Shown here: positions 1-9,663 of the stretch, piece after piece
Position numbering within the stretch: the first letter of the stretch is position 1
Layout of the letters: every line of letters starts with the position of its first letter
Assembly: GCA_017882585.1 (NCBI GenBank)
Contig: JADGPF010000085.1
Location: 1 to 44,005 of the forward strand
Origin: Thermoleophilia bacterium
GTDB taxonomy: Bacteria; Actinomycetota; Thermoleophilia; Miltoncostaeales; Miltoncostaeaceae
Reading direction: 5' to 3'
DNA: 44,005 bases
Notes under the pieces: model-generated
The model's input: the letters and a program-made list of their open reading frames with translations, nothing else
Database searches by the model: none
Told to the model about the DNA's origin: nothing
Program-made: the position numbers and the translations under genes

Positions 1-1091
1 ATGTTGTCGCGTTCCTGACCGACGTCGCCGAGCATGTTGGGCCGGCCTCGCGCTGGATCCACTACGGCATGACCTCGTCGGATGTCTTGGACACCGGACT
101 GGGACTCGCGATCGCACGCGCCGGCGAGCTGCTGGTTTCCGAGCAGGCCGCGCTCACGCAGACCCTGCGGGGACTCGCGCTGGCCCACCGCGACACGGTG
201 GCGGTCGGACGGACCCACGGCGTGCACGCCGAGCCGACGAGCTTCGGTCTCCGGATCGGCGGGTTCGCGTTCGAGAGTCGCCGCAACGAGGAACGCCTTG
301 CCCGGGCGGTCGCGCAGTGCGCGATCGGCAAACTCTCCGGGGCCGTGGGCACGTACGCGACCTTGCCGCCCGACCTCGAAGCCGAGGTTCTCGCCGAGGT
401 CGGCCTCGGCGCGGAGCCGGTCTCGACGCAGGTCGTCGCGCGCGACCGACACGCCGAGCTGATCACGACCATGGCGGTGGCAGCGAGCTCCCTCGACCGT
501 CTGGCCACCGAACTCCGCCACCTGCAGCGCACCGAGGTCCGGGAGGCCGAAGAGGCGTTTACGGTCGGCCAGAAGGGCAGTTCGGCGATGCCGCACAAGC
601 GGAACCCGATCACGGCCGAGCGGATCTCGGGACTTGCCCGCGTCGTGCGCGGGGCCTCGGTCGCCGCGCTGGAGGACGTGGCCCTCTGGCACGAGCGCGA
701 CATCTCGCACTCGTCGGTGGAACGCGTGATCCTCCCAGACACATTCCTGGCGCTGGACTACATGCTCGCCAAGGCGCGCCAGCTGATCGAGGGATTGGTC
801 GTGTACACGGACCGCATGCAAGAGATCCTCGAGAGTTCCGGCGGGTTGGTGTTCTCCCAGCGGGTCCTGCTGGCGTTGGTCGCCGGCGGGCTGACGCGCG
901 AAGAGGCCTACACGATCGTCCAGCGCAACGCGATGGAGTGCTGGAACACCAAGGTCCCCTTGCGCGAGCTGCTGGCGCGCGACCCTGAGGTGGCGACGCG
1001 CTTGGGCCACGGCGCGCTGGCCGAACTGTTCGACCCGCGTTGGTACCTGCGGCATGTGGACGAGGTCATGGACCGGGTCGCGTCCCTGTGA
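1..1091 (+). CDS. purB: Adenylosuccinate lyase, 5'-truncated by window edge
   Basis: Frame 3 is open from the window start (VVAFLTDVAEHVGPASRWIHYGMTSSDVLDTGLG); signature GSSAMPHKRNP; first gene of the pur cluster. Confidence 0.95.
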   Translation, partial: VVAFLTDVAEHVGPASRWIHYGMTSSDVLDTGLGLAIARAGELLVSEQAALTQTLRGLALAHRDTVAVGRTHGVHAEPTSFGLRIGGFAFESRRNEERLARAVAQCAIGKLSGAVGTYATLPPDLEAEVLAEVGLGAEPVSTQVVARDRHAELITTMAVAASSLDRLATELRHLQRTEVREAEEAFTVGQKGSSAMPHKRNPITAERISGLARVVRGASVAALEDVALWHERDISHSSVERVILPDTFLALDYMLAKARQLIEGLVVYTDRMQEILESSGGLVFSQRVLLALVAGGLTREEAYTIVQRNAMECWNTKVPLRELLARDPEVATRLGHGALAELFDPRWYLRHVDEVMDRVASL

Positions 1092-1984
1092 TCCCCGCGC
1101 CGATCGCGCGCGGCAAGGTCCGCGAGATCTACGCCCACGGCGCCGACCATCTGATCCTGGTCGCGAGCGACCGGATCTCTGCCTACGACGTCATCATGCC
1201 GACGCCGATCCCGGATAAGGGCCGGGTATTGACGGCGATGTCGCTGTTCTGGTTCGGCCAGACCGCTCCGATCGTGCCGAACCACCTCGCCGGAGTCCGC
1301 CCCGAGGATCTGCCCGACGCCTTCCGGTCAGGCGAATTCGCCGGACGCACGATGCTCGTCAGACGCCTGGAGATGGTTGAACTCGAATGCGTCGCGCGCG
1401 GGTACCTGGCCGGCTCCGGCTGGCGTGAGTACCAGGCGACCGGCACGGTCGTTGGCCATCGCCTGCCCGCCGGGCTGCGGCTCGGCGACCGGCTGCCCGA
1501 ACCGATCTTCACGCCGGCGACCAAGGCCACGAGCGGCCATGACGAGAACATCAGCCGCGAGGACGCCGCCGCGCGGTTTGGCGTCGGGCTGGTGACGGCC
1601 TTGGAGGCGCTCACGCTCGCGATCTACGAACAGGCCCATGCGCGTTGCGCGGAGGCCGGCATCATTCTGGCCGACACCAAGTTCGAATTTGGCCGGGACG
1701 CGGACGGCGAGCTGATCCTCGCCGACGAGGTGCTTACGCCCGACAGTTCGCGCCTGTGGCCCGCCGACGAATGGATGCCCGGTAGGAACCCGGCGTCCTT
1801 CGACAAGCAGTATGTGCGTGACTGGCTCGACGCCTCCGGATGGGACCACGCCCCGCCGGGGCCCACGCTGCCCGGCGACGTCGTCGAGGGTACCCGCTCG
1901 CGCTACATCCAGGCCTATGAACGCATCTCCGGACACCGGTTCCGCGACTACCTCGAGGAGGCACACGTGAGGGCGCACCAATGA
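1088..1984 (+). CDS. purC: Phosphoribosylaminoimidazole-succinocarboxamide synthase
   Basis: GTG start in a GTGA overlap with purB stop; GKVREIYAHGADHLILVASDRISAYDVIMP and DTKFEFG motifs. The track ORF start at 1040 is probably too far upstream. Confidence 0.95.
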   Translation: MIPAPIARGKVREIYAHGADHLILVASDRISAYDVIMPTPIPDKGRVLTAMSLFWFGQTAPIVPNHLAGVRPEDLPDAFRSGEFAGRTMLVRRLEMVELECVARGYLAGSGWREYQATGTVVGHRLPAGLRLGDRLPEPIFTPATKATSGHDENISREDAAARFGVGLVTALEALTLAIYEQAHARCAEAGIILADTKFEFGRDADGELILADEVLTPDSSRLWPADEWMPGRNPASFDKQYVRDWLDASGWDHAPPGPTLPGDVVEGTRSRYIQAYERISGHRFRDYLEEAHVRAHQ

Positions 1985-2217
1985 CCCGCGTCGTCGTAAC
2001 GGTCATGCCACGCGACGGCGTGCTCGACCCGCAGGGCCAGGCCGTCCAAGGAGCGCTGGCTCGGCTCGGATTCGCAGGCATCCACGACGTCCGGCTCGGC
2101 CGGCGCATCGAGCTCGAGCTCGACGGCCCCGACCCGCTGGCGCAGGCCCGCGAGATGTGCGACCGGCTGCTGGCAAATCCGCTCATCGAAGACTTCACGG
2201 TCGCGATCGAGGACTGA
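1981..2217 (+). CDS. purS: Phosphoribosylformylglycinamidine synthase subunit PurS
   Basis: 78 aa; ATGA overlap with purC; GVLDPQGQAVQGALARLGF typical of PurS; followed by purQ and purL. Confidence 0.95.
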   Translation: MTRVVVTVMPRDGVLDPQGQAVQGALARLGFAGIHDVRLGRRIELELDGPDPLAQAREMCDRLLANPLIEDFTVAIED

Positions 2218-2220
2218 GCA

Positions 2221-2850
2221 ATGATTGCCGTCGTGCGCTTTCCAGGTTCGCTCGATCACGACAGTGCGGTACGCGCGGTGGAGGCCGCCGGCGGCACGGC
2301 GACCTATGCCTGGCATGCCGACCGTGCGCTCCCCGCCGGGACGCGGGCCGTCGTCCTGCCAGGCGGGTTTAGCTACGGCGACCATCTGCGTCCGGGCGCG
2401 ATCGCTTCACGCTCGCCGATCATGGACGCCGTGCGCCGACACGCCGACGCCGGCGGTCTCGTACTCGGCATCTGCAACGGGTTCCAGGTCCTGTGCGAGG
2501 CGGGCTTGCTGCCGGGGGTCCTGCGCACCAACGCCACCACCTCCTTCGTGTGCCGCCAGGTCGAACTCGAGGTGCTCGACCACGACACTCCGTTCACCCG
2601 GGACCTGGGAGCCGGATTGTCGATTCCGATCAAGAACCACGACGGCGCCTGGTACGGCGACCCGGCCGATGCCCGCATCGTGTTGTCGTACGGCATGGAG
2701 AACCCGCTCGGCTCGATCGCCTCGGCCGCCGGCGTCGCCAACGCGCAGGGCAACGTCCTCGGGTTGATGCCGCATCCGGAGGAGGCGGTCGACCGCCTGC
2801 TCGGGTCGACCGACGGGCTCGGCCTGTTCACCGCCCTGGTGCGCGCATGA
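2221..2850 (+). CDS. purQ: Phosphoribosylformylglycinamidine synthase, glutaminase subunit PurQ
   Basis: Class I glutaminase motif GICNGFQVLCEAGLLPG, GGFSYGDHLRPGAIA, C-terminal MPHPEEAVD. Confidence 0.95.
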   Translation: MIAVVRFPGSLDHDSAVRAVEAAGGTATYAWHADRALPAGTRAVVLPGGFSYGDHLRPGAIASRSPIMDAVRRHADAGGLVLGICNGFQVLCEAGLLPGVLRTNATTSFVCRQVELEVLDHDTPFTRDLGAGLSIPIKNHDGAWYGDPADARIVLSYGMENPLGSIASAAGVANAQGNVLGLMPHPEEAVDRLLGSTDGLGLFTALVRA

Positions 2851-5018
2851 GCGTCGCGCTGCATCGCCAGCTCGGGCTCACTGACGACGAGTTCGCCCAG
2901 ATCCCGATCCTGATCGGCCGGGCCCCGACCGACCCCGAGCTGGTGATGTTCAGCCTGATGTGGAGCGAGCATTGCTCATACAAGCACTCCCGGCGCATGC
3001 TGCGGCGCTTCCCCACCGATGGGCCACACGTCCTGCAGGGACCGGGCGAGAACGCCGGTGCGGTCGACGTCGGCGACGGCTGGGCGATCGCGCTCAAGGT
3101 CGAGAGCCACAACCACCCGTCGGCGGTGGAGCCGTTTGAGGGTGCTGCCACGGGGGTTGGCGGCATCGTCCGCGACATTCTCGCACTCGGCGCGCGCCCG
3201 ATCGCCCTGCTGGACTCGCTGCGCTTCGGCACGCTCGAGAGCGCGCGCAGCCGCCACCTGTTCACGCGTGCGGTCGCCGGCATCGGCCACTACGGCAATT
3301 GCATCGGCGTGCCGACGGTCGGCGGTGAGGTCGTGTTCGATGACCGCTACGAGGATTCGTGCCTGGTCAACGCCATGTGCATCGGACTCGTACGGGCGGA
3401 CGGGATGCTGCGGGCCGCAGCCTTCGGCACCGGCAACCTGCTCGTGTTGATCGGCAACCGAACCGGCCGGGACGGCATCGGCGGGGCCAGCGTTCTCGCC
3501 TCGGCCGAGTTGAGCGCCGACGATGAGGACAAGCGGCCATCGGTCCAGGTCAGCGACCCGTTCACCGAGCGCAAGCTCATGGACTGCTGCCTGGAGCTCG
3601 CCGCGGACGACCTGCTCTTGGCCTTGCAGGACCTCGGCGCCGCCGGCCTGACCAGTGCCGCCAGCGAAATGGCGGCCAAGGGCGGCGTCGGCCTCGACAT
3701 CGACCTGGACCGCGTCCACCTTCGCGAGGAGGGGATGGCCCCGGCGGAGATCCTCGTCTCCGAGAGCCAAGAACGCATGCTCGGCCTGGTCAGCCCCGAC
3801 AAGCTCCCGGACGTCCTGGAGAGTTGCGCGCGCTGGGAGCTCGACGCCAACGTGATCGGCACCGTCACCGGAACCGGGAACTTCACCGCCCGCCACGGGG
3901 GCGAGGTCGTCGTCGACATTCCGGCGTCCGCTCTGACCGACGACGCGCCGTGGTACGAGGTCCCTCGCACTCCTGGCCCGGCCGCCACGCCGCTGGCACT
4001 CGACGCGGTGCCAGTCCCGGCGGACCTTGGAGCGGCCTGGCTGGACCTGCTCGGGCGGCCCAACATCGCCAGCAAGCGCTGGATCTACCAGCAGTACGAC
4101 CACTTGGTTGGCGCGAACACGATCCGCCGACCCGGCGGTGACGCGGCCGTCATCCGAATCCCGGGGATGCGGCGTGCCCTGGCGATCACGACCGACTGCG
4201 CCGAGCGTCACTGCGAGCTCGATCCCCGCGGCGGCGGACGAGCGAGCGTGTTCGAGGCCGCACGCAACATCGCCTGCACGGGCGCCGTGCCCTACGCCGC
4301 CAGCGACTGCCTGAACTTCGCCAATCCCGAGAAGGCCAGCACGGGCTGGCGGCTGGCCGAGGCCATCGAGGGGATGAGCGAGGCGCTCGAGGCGATCTCG
4401 GTACCGGTGGTCTCCGGCAACGTGTCGCTCTACAACGAGAGCCCCGCGCGTGCGATCTACCCGACCCCGGTCGTGGGCATGATCGGCCTGCTCGAGGACG
4501 CCGGGGCGAGCGTCGGCCACGCGTTTGCGCAGCCGCGGGACGCGATCGTCCTGCTCGGCGGCGGCGCTGCGCGCCTCGACGCCAGCGAATGGCTGGGCGC
4601 GGCGCTCGGCGCGCCCGCGCTGCCGGACCTGGCGGGCGAAGCGGCGCTGATCGGCGTCATGGTGGTGGCGGCGGGCGCCGGGCTGCTGCGTTCAGCCCAC
4701 GATGTCTCCGGCGGCGGCGTCGCCGTCACACTGGCCGAATCGGCGTTGGCGGGCGGCATCGGGTGCTCGGTCGCGCTCCCGCTCGGCCGTCGCGCGGACG
4801 AGACACTCTTCGGCGAGTCGGGCGAGCGGATCGTCGTAACCTGCCGCCCCGACGCGCTCCCTGCGCTGCGCGCGATCGCCGGTGATGTCCCACTTGCGGT
4901 CATCGGTAGCGTCGGTGGCGGTACTGTGGACGTACAGCTTGGCGATGCAACCGTCAGCCTCGACCTCGAGGCGGCGCGCATCGCCTACGAAGCCACCCTG
5001 ACGGAGGCTCTCGCATGA
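2847..5018 (+). CDS. purL: Phosphoribosylformylglycinamidine synthase, synthetase subunit PurL (small type)
   Basis: ATG at 2847 in an ATGA overlap with purQ; MSVALHRQLGLTDDEF...MWSEHCSYKHSRRMLRRFPT; VESHNHPSAVEPFEGAATGVGGIVRDI. The track ORF start at 2493 is upstream of the real start. Confidence 0.95.
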   Translation: MSVALHRQLGLTDDEFAQIPILIGRAPTDPELVMFSLMWSEHCSYKHSRRMLRRFPTDGPHVLQGPGENAGAVDVGDGWAIALKVESHNHPSAVEPFEGAATGVGGIVRDILALGARPIALLDSLRFGTLESARSRHLFTRAVAGIGHYGNCIGVPTVGGEVVFDDRYEDSCLVNAMCIGLVRADGMLRAAAFGTGNLLVLIGNRTGRDGIGGASVLASAELSADDEDKRPSVQVSDPFTERKLMDCCLELAADDLLLALQDLGAAGLTSAASEMAAKGGVGLDIDLDRVHLREEGMAPAEILVSESQERMLGLVSPDKLPDVLESCARWELDANVIGTVTGTGNFTARHGGEVVVDIPASALTDDAPWYEVPRTPGPAATPLALDAVPVPADLGAAWLDLLGRPNIASKRWIYQQYDHLVGANTIRRPGGDAAVIRIPGMRRALAITTDCAERHCELDPRGGGRASVFEAARNIACTGAVPYAASDCLNFANPEKASTGWRLAEAIEGMSEALEAISVPVVSGNVSLYNESPARAIYPTPVVGMIGLLEDAGASVGHAFAQPRDAIVLLGGGAARLDASEWLGAALGAPALPDLAGEAALIGVMVVAAGAGLLRSAHDVSGGGVAVTLAESALAGGIGCSVALPLGRRADETLFGESGERIVVTCRPDALPALRAIAGDVPLAVIGSVGGGTVDVQLGDATVSLDLEAARIAYEATLTEALA

Positions 5019-6454
5019 GCGACTTCTGGGACGATGACTCCCCCCACGACGAGTGCGGGGTCTTCGGGATCGTCGCCCCGAGCCGGGACGTGTCCCGGCT
5101 GGTGTTCTTTGCACTCCACGCTCTGCAGCACCGCGGCCAGGAGAGCGCCGGCATCGCGGTGACCGACGACGGGCACGTCATGGTCCAGCGGGATCTCGGT
5201 CTGGTCGGCACGGTGTTCGACGAGCCGTCGCTGCGCAGTCTGTCCGGGCACTCGGCAATCGGGCACGTCCGCTACTCGACGACCGGGTCCAACAAGTGGG
5301 AGAACGCACAACCGGTGACCCGCAATCGCGGCGACGGCCTGGTCGCACTGGGCCACAACGGCAACCTGACCAACACCGACGCGCTGCGCGCGCAGATCGC
5401 CAACGACCCGCAACCGCTGAATGCGACGACGGACTCCGAGCTGATCGCGGCGCTGCTGGCACGCGAGCCGGGTTCGCTGTTGGACGCCGTCGTCGCGGTC
5501 ATCGGCCGCCTGGTTGGTGCATTCTCGGCGGTCGCCCTCTCGGAGGACGAACTCGTCGCGTTCCGCGACGCCCACGGCGTGCGGCCGTTGGTCATCGGCA
5601 AGCTCGAGGGCGGATACTGCGTCGCGTCGGAGACGTGCGCGCTCGACCAGATCGGTGCGACGCTCGTGCGCGAGGTGCGTCCCGGCGAAGCGGTGCGCCT
5701 GACGGCAACCGGCGTCGAGAGCCGCCAGGCGCTTGCGCCGTCGGCCTCCCGAATGTGCGTGTTCGAACACATCTACTTCGCGCGCCCCGACAGCCTGCTG
5801 GACGGGCGCAACGTCTGGGAGCAACGTCGCGCGATGGGCATCGAGCTCGCCAATGAGGCCCCCATCGACGCCGACATGGTCGTGGGGCTTCCGGACTCGG
5901 GCACGCCGGCCGCCATCGGCTATGCGTTCGCATCGGGGATCCCCTACTCCGAAGCCGTCGTGCGCAACCGCTACGTCGGCCGCAGCTTCATCCAGCCGGA
6001 CCAGGAGCTGCGCAAGAGCGGTGTCAAGCTCAAGTTCAACCCACTGCGCGAGATCATCGACGGCAAGCGCCTGATCGTCGTCGACGACTCGATCGTCCGC
6101 GGTACGACGACCCGCCAGGTGGTCTCGATGCTGCACGAGGCCGGCGCCCGCGAGGTGCACATGCGCATCTCCAGTCCCCCGATCACCTGGCCGTGCTTCT
6201 ACGGGATCGACATGCCCTCGCGGGCGGAGCTCATCGCCGCAAGCCATTCGATCGACGACGTCGCCAAGCTTACCGGCGCCACCTCGCTCGCCCACCTGTC
6301 GCTGGACGGCCTCCAGCGGGCGATCGGGTCGCCGGCCGATCGCTTCTGCCGCGCGTGCTTCACCGGCGAATACGCGATCCCCGTGCCGGGCTCGAGCACC
6401 AAGCTGCGGTTCGAGGTCTCCGCCACTCAACCCGCCGGAGCGCCGCGGGCGTGA
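5015..6454 (+). CDS. purF: Amidophosphoribosyltransferase
   Basis: Short propeptide before CGVFGIVA nucleophile; PRPP motif VVDDSIVRGTT; Cys pattern (MCVFEH, WPCFYGIDM, FCRAC) like the B. subtilis-type [4Fe-4S] enzyme. Confidence 0.95.
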   Translation: MSDFWDDDSPHDECGVFGIVAPSRDVSRLVFFALHALQHRGQESAGIAVTDDGHVMVQRDLGLVGTVFDEPSLRSLSGHSAIGHVRYSTTGSNKWENAQPVTRNRGDGLVALGHNGNLTNTDALRAQIANDPQPLNATTDSELIAALLAREPGSLLDAVVAVIGRLVGAFSAVALSEDELVAFRDAHGVRPLVIGKLEGGYCVASETCALDQIGATLVREVRPGEAVRLTATGVESRQALAPSASRMCVFEHIYFARPDSLLDGRNVWEQRRAMGIELANEAPIDADMVVGLPDSGTPAAIGYAFASGIPYSEAVVRNRYVGRSFIQPDQELRKSGVKLKFNPLREIIDGKRLIVVDDSIVRGTTTRQVVSMLHEAGAREVHMRISSPPITWPCFYGIDMPSRAELIAASHSIDDVAKLTGATSLAHLSLDGLQRAIGSPADRFCRACFTGEYAIPVPGSSTKLRFEVSATQPAGAPRA

Positions 6455-7416
6455 CCGGTCGGGGCATGTCCTACAGCGACGCCGGCGTCGACCTCGCGGC
6501 GGCGCGCGCCCACTCGGCCAACATCGCCGGATTCGTCCGCGGCGGGGTGACCGGCTTCGCTGGTGGACTCGCCCTGCCGCCCATGCGCGACGGGGTCCTG
6601 CTCGCGTGCACGGATGGCGTCGGCACCAAGCTGTTGCTCGCACGGGAGGCCGGACGCCTCGAGGGGTTGGGCCAGGACCTCGTCGCGATGTGCGTCAACG
6701 ACTTGATCTGCTCGGGCGCACGGCCACTCGGGTTCCTGGATTACCTGGCCGTGGGCAAACTGGACCCCGCAGAGGCGGGTGTCATCGTCGGGTCGATCGC
6801 GCAGGCGTGCGCGGACGTCGATTGCGCGCTGCTGGGCGGCGAGACCGCTGAGATGCCGGGCCTGTACCAGCCCGGGCACTTCGACCTGGCCGGGTTCGCG
6901 GTCGGCGTGGTCGAGCGCGACCAGATGCTCGGCCCCGAGCGGGTTCTCGACGGCGACGTGGTGATCGGGATCCCGTCATCCGGCGCGCACTCGAATGGAT
7001 TCTCGCTCGTCCGCGCGCTCATTGCCGACGGCGCCCTCGACTGCCCGGTCGAGGTGCTGCTGACGCCGACGCGCCTGTATGTCCGCGACGTACTGGACCT
7101 CATTGACGCCGCGGTGCCCGTGCACGCGGTCGCCCACATTACCGGTGGCGGCCTTCCCGAGAACCTTCCGCGAGCCCTTCCGGACGGGCTCGAGGCCGTC
7201 GTTGACCCCACGCGATGGCAGCTACCGCAGGCACTCCAGGCGGTCCTCGACAGCGGACGCGTCACCGAGGCCGACGCGTGGGACACCTTCAACATGGGCA
7301 TCGGCCTGTGCATGATCGCGCCCCCGGATGCCGAGGACGCGGTACGCGCCCGCATCCCCGATGCGCGGGTGATCGGGCGCGTCGCCCCGGGACGCGCGGG
7401 GGTCCGACGTGTCTAG
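6451..7416 (+). CDS. purM: Phosphoribosylformylglycinamidine cyclo-ligase
   Basis: GTG in a GTGA overlap with purF; MSYSDAGVDLAAARA, LLACTDGVGTKLLLA, LLGGETAEMPGLY, HITGGGLPENLPR. Confidence 0.95.
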   Translation: MTGRGMSYSDAGVDLAAARAHSANIAGFVRGGVTGFAGGLALPPMRDGVLLACTDGVGTKLLLAREAGRLEGLGQDLVAMCVNDLICSGARPLGFLDYLAVGKLDPAEAGVIVGSIAQACADVDCALLGGETAEMPGLYQPGHFDLAGFAVGVVERDQMLGPERVLDGDVVIGIPSSGAHSNGFSLVRALIADGALDCPVEVLLTPTRLYVRDVLDLIDAAVPVHAVAHITGGGLPENLPRALPDGLEAVVDPTRWQLPQALQAVLDSGRVTEADAWDTFNMGIGLCMIAPPDAEDAVRARIPDARVIGRVAPGRAGVRRV

Positions 7417-8041
7417 TGCGTATCGGATCGTCGTGCTGATCTCCGGCTCGGGGACCAACCTGCAGCAGCTCATCGAGACCGTGCATGCCCGCGGCGACGC
7501 GGAGATCGTATTGGTCGTCAGCTCCCGCGCCGCAGCCCGCGGGGTCGAACGCGCCGCGGCCGCCGGGATCCCGACGCGGATCGTGACCCGCGACCCCGAC
7601 GCGGACCGCACCGCCCGCGACCATGCCCTCGCCGACATCGTCGCTGCGGCCAGGCCCGACCTGGTCGTCCTCGCCGGATGGATGAGCATCCTCACCGGCG
7701 CATTCCTGGACCGGTTCCCCAACCGGGTCATCAACTTGCATCCGTCGCTCTTGCCCGCCTTTCCCGGCATGCATGCGATCGACGAGGCCCTCGCCTGGGG
7801 TGTGCGCTGGACCGGGGTGACCGTGCACTACGCCGAAGAGGAGGTCGACGGCGGCCCGCCGATCCTTCAGGAGCCGGTGCCCGTGCACTTCGGCGACACT
7901 TCCGAGTCGCTGGCCGCCCGCATTCATGCCGCCGAGCACCGCTTGCTCCCGGAGGCCGTCCGTCTGTTTGCCGCGGGGCGCGTGCTCCGCGACCTACACT
8001 CACCGCGAACCGTGCAGATCCTCGAGGAGGGGCAATCGTGA
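7409..8041 (+). CDS. purN: Phosphoribosylglycinamide formyltransferase
   Basis: YRIVVLISGSGTNLQQLIE, NLHPSLLPAFPG, GVTVHYAEEEVDGGP; 8-bp overlap with purM. Confidence 0.95.
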   Translation: MSSAYRIVVLISGSGTNLQQLIETVHARGDAEIVLVVSSRAAARGVERAAAAGIPTRIVTRDPDADRTARDHALADIVAAARPDLVVLAGWMSILTGAFLDRFPNRVINLHPSLLPAFPGMHAIDEALAWGVRWTGVTVHYAEEEVDGGPPILQEPVPVHFGDTSESLAARIHAAEHRLLPEAVRLFAAGRVLRDLHSPRTVQILEEGQS

Positions 8042-9579
8042 AGATCCGCCGAGCGCTGATCTCCGTATCCGACAAGACCGGCCTGGAACCGCTGGTGCGC
8101 GGGCTCACGGATCTGGGCGTCGAGATCCTGTCGACCGGCGGCACCGCCACGGCCATCGAGGCCTATGGGGTGCCGGTCACGCGCGTCGAGGACGTCACCG
8201 GACAGCCCGAGATCCTCGGCGGCCGGGTCAAGACGCTGCACCCGAAGATCCATGGCGGCATCCTCGCCCGTGAGGACCTGCCCGAGGACCAGGCGGACAT
8301 GGCCGCGTCGGGCATTGAAGGCATCGACCTGGTCTGTGTGAACCTGTACCCGTTCGAGTCCTACCTTGCGCGCCGCGGGATCACCGACGACGAACTCATC
8401 GAGCAGATCGATATCGGGGGCCCGGCGATGGTGCGCGCTTCGGCGAAGAACCACAATCGCGTCACGATCCTGACCTCCCCCGGCCAGTACGCGGACGTGC
8501 TCGAAGAATTGGTAGCGTCGGCCGGCGAGGTCGGCTTCGCCACGCGTCGGCGCCTGGCTGGCCGCGCGTTCCAGCTGACGGCGTCGTATGACGCCGCGAT
8601 CGCCAACTGGTTGGCCGAGTCCAACGGCGAGTTCCCCGAGCACATCGTGATGACCTTCAACCGGTCGTTCACCGTCAGATACGGGGAAAACCCGCACCAG
8701 CGCGGGGCGTACTACATCGAGCGCGGAGCACGCTCGCACCTGCTGTCGATGGTCGACAAGTTGCACGGCAAGGACCTGTCGTTCAACAACCTCATGGACC
8801 TCGAAGGCGGCCGAAACCTACTGGCCGAGTTCGAGCTGCCGGCCTGCGTCATCATCAAGCACAACAACCCCTGTGGGGTCGCGGTCGGGCCGGACGTGCG
8901 TACGGCATATGTCAGCGCGCGCGACTGCGACCCGGTCTCGGCCTACGGCGGGGTCATCGTCCTCAACCGACCGGTCGATCCGGAGCTCGGCGAGCTACTG
9001 GCATCGACGTTCGTCGAGGTGCTGCTCGCGCCGGGCTACGACCCCGCGTCGCTCGTGGCGCTCACGCGCAAGCCGAACACGCGCGTCATGCAGAACCAGG
9101 AGCGTCGGCGCGTGAACCCGGGCGAGCGCGACCTGCGCCGGGTCGCCGGGGGCGTATTGATTCAGGACCGCGACACGGAGTCCGAGGAACGTGAGGCGAT
9201 GCACGTCGTGACCACCCGCCAACCAAGCGAGGCCGAGTGGGGCGATCTCCTATTCGCCTGGCGGGTGGCCAAGCACGTGAAGTCGAACGCAATCGTGCTC
9301 GCCCGGGACCTGGTCACCGTGGGCATCGGTGCGGGGCAGATGAGCCGTGTCGACTCGGTGCGCCTGTCGATCGAGAAGGCCAACGTGCCGATTCCCGGAG
9401 CCGTGCTCGCCTCGGATGCGTTCTTCCCCTTCGCCGATGGCCCCGAGGCCGCGATCGCCGCGGGCGTGCGGGCAATCATCCAGCCGGGCGGGTCGATCCG
9501 GGACGAGGAGGTCGTCGCGGCGGCCGACGCGGCCGGGCTGGCGATGGTGTTTACCGGGCGGCGCCACTTCCGCCACTAG
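8038..9579 (+). CDS. purH: Bifunctional AICAR transformylase/IMP cyclohydrolase
   Basis: GTG start in a GTGA overlap with purN; KIRRALISVSDKTGLEPLVRGL; STGGTATAIEAYGVPVTRVEDVTG; RYGENPHQRGAYY; KHNNPCGVAVG. Confidence 0.95.
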   Translation: MKIRRALISVSDKTGLEPLVRGLTDLGVEILSTGGTATAIEAYGVPVTRVEDVTGQPEILGGRVKTLHPKIHGGILAREDLPEDQADMAASGIEGIDLVCVNLYPFESYLARRGITDDELIEQIDIGGPAMVRASAKNHNRVTILTSPGQYADVLEELVASAGEVGFATRRRLAGRAFQLTASYDAAIANWLAESNGEFPEHIVMTFNRSFTVRYGENPHQRGAYYIERGARSHLLSMVDKLHGKDLSFNNLMDLEGGRNLLAEFELPACVIIKHNNPCGVAVGPDVRTAYVSARDCDPVSAYGGVIVLNRPVDPELGELLASTFVEVLLAPGYDPASLVALTRKPNTRVMQNQERRRVNPGERDLRRVAGGVLIQDRDTESEEREAMHVVTTRQPSEAEWGDLLFAWRVAKHVKSNAIVLARDLVTVGIGAGQMSRVDSVRLSIEKANVPIPGAVLASDAFFPFADGPEAAIAAGVRAIIQPGGSIRDEEVVAAADAAGLAMVFTGRRHFRH

Positions 9580-9594
9580 CGGCGGTCGTCTGGC

Positions 9595-9636
9595 GCGGCC
9601 GCGCGGCCGCACCACATGACGCGCGACGGTCGCGCG
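9595..9636. terminator. GC-rich palindrome plus adjacent hairpin, possible pur operon terminator
   Basis: 9595-9610 gcggccgcgcggccgc is a perfect 16-bp palindrome; 9620-9636 cgcgcga-cgg-tcgcgcg is a 7-bp stem with 3-nt loop. No U-tract. Confidence 0.45.
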
Positions 9637-9651
9637 CCGGCCCATCTGGGC

Positions 9652-9657
9652 TACCCT
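9652..9657 (+). promoter_or_regulatory. -10-like TACCCT positioned for a leaderless transcript of the 9664 gene
   Basis: TACCCT ends 7 nt before the ATG at 9664. Confidence 0.4.
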
Positions 9658-9663
9658 GGGCGG

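Noticed and set aside
2976-6643. Long minus-strand ORFs (514 and 552 aa) opposite purL and purF
   Set aside because: Antisense shadow ORFs of high-GC codon usage; the + strand proteins are unambiguous.
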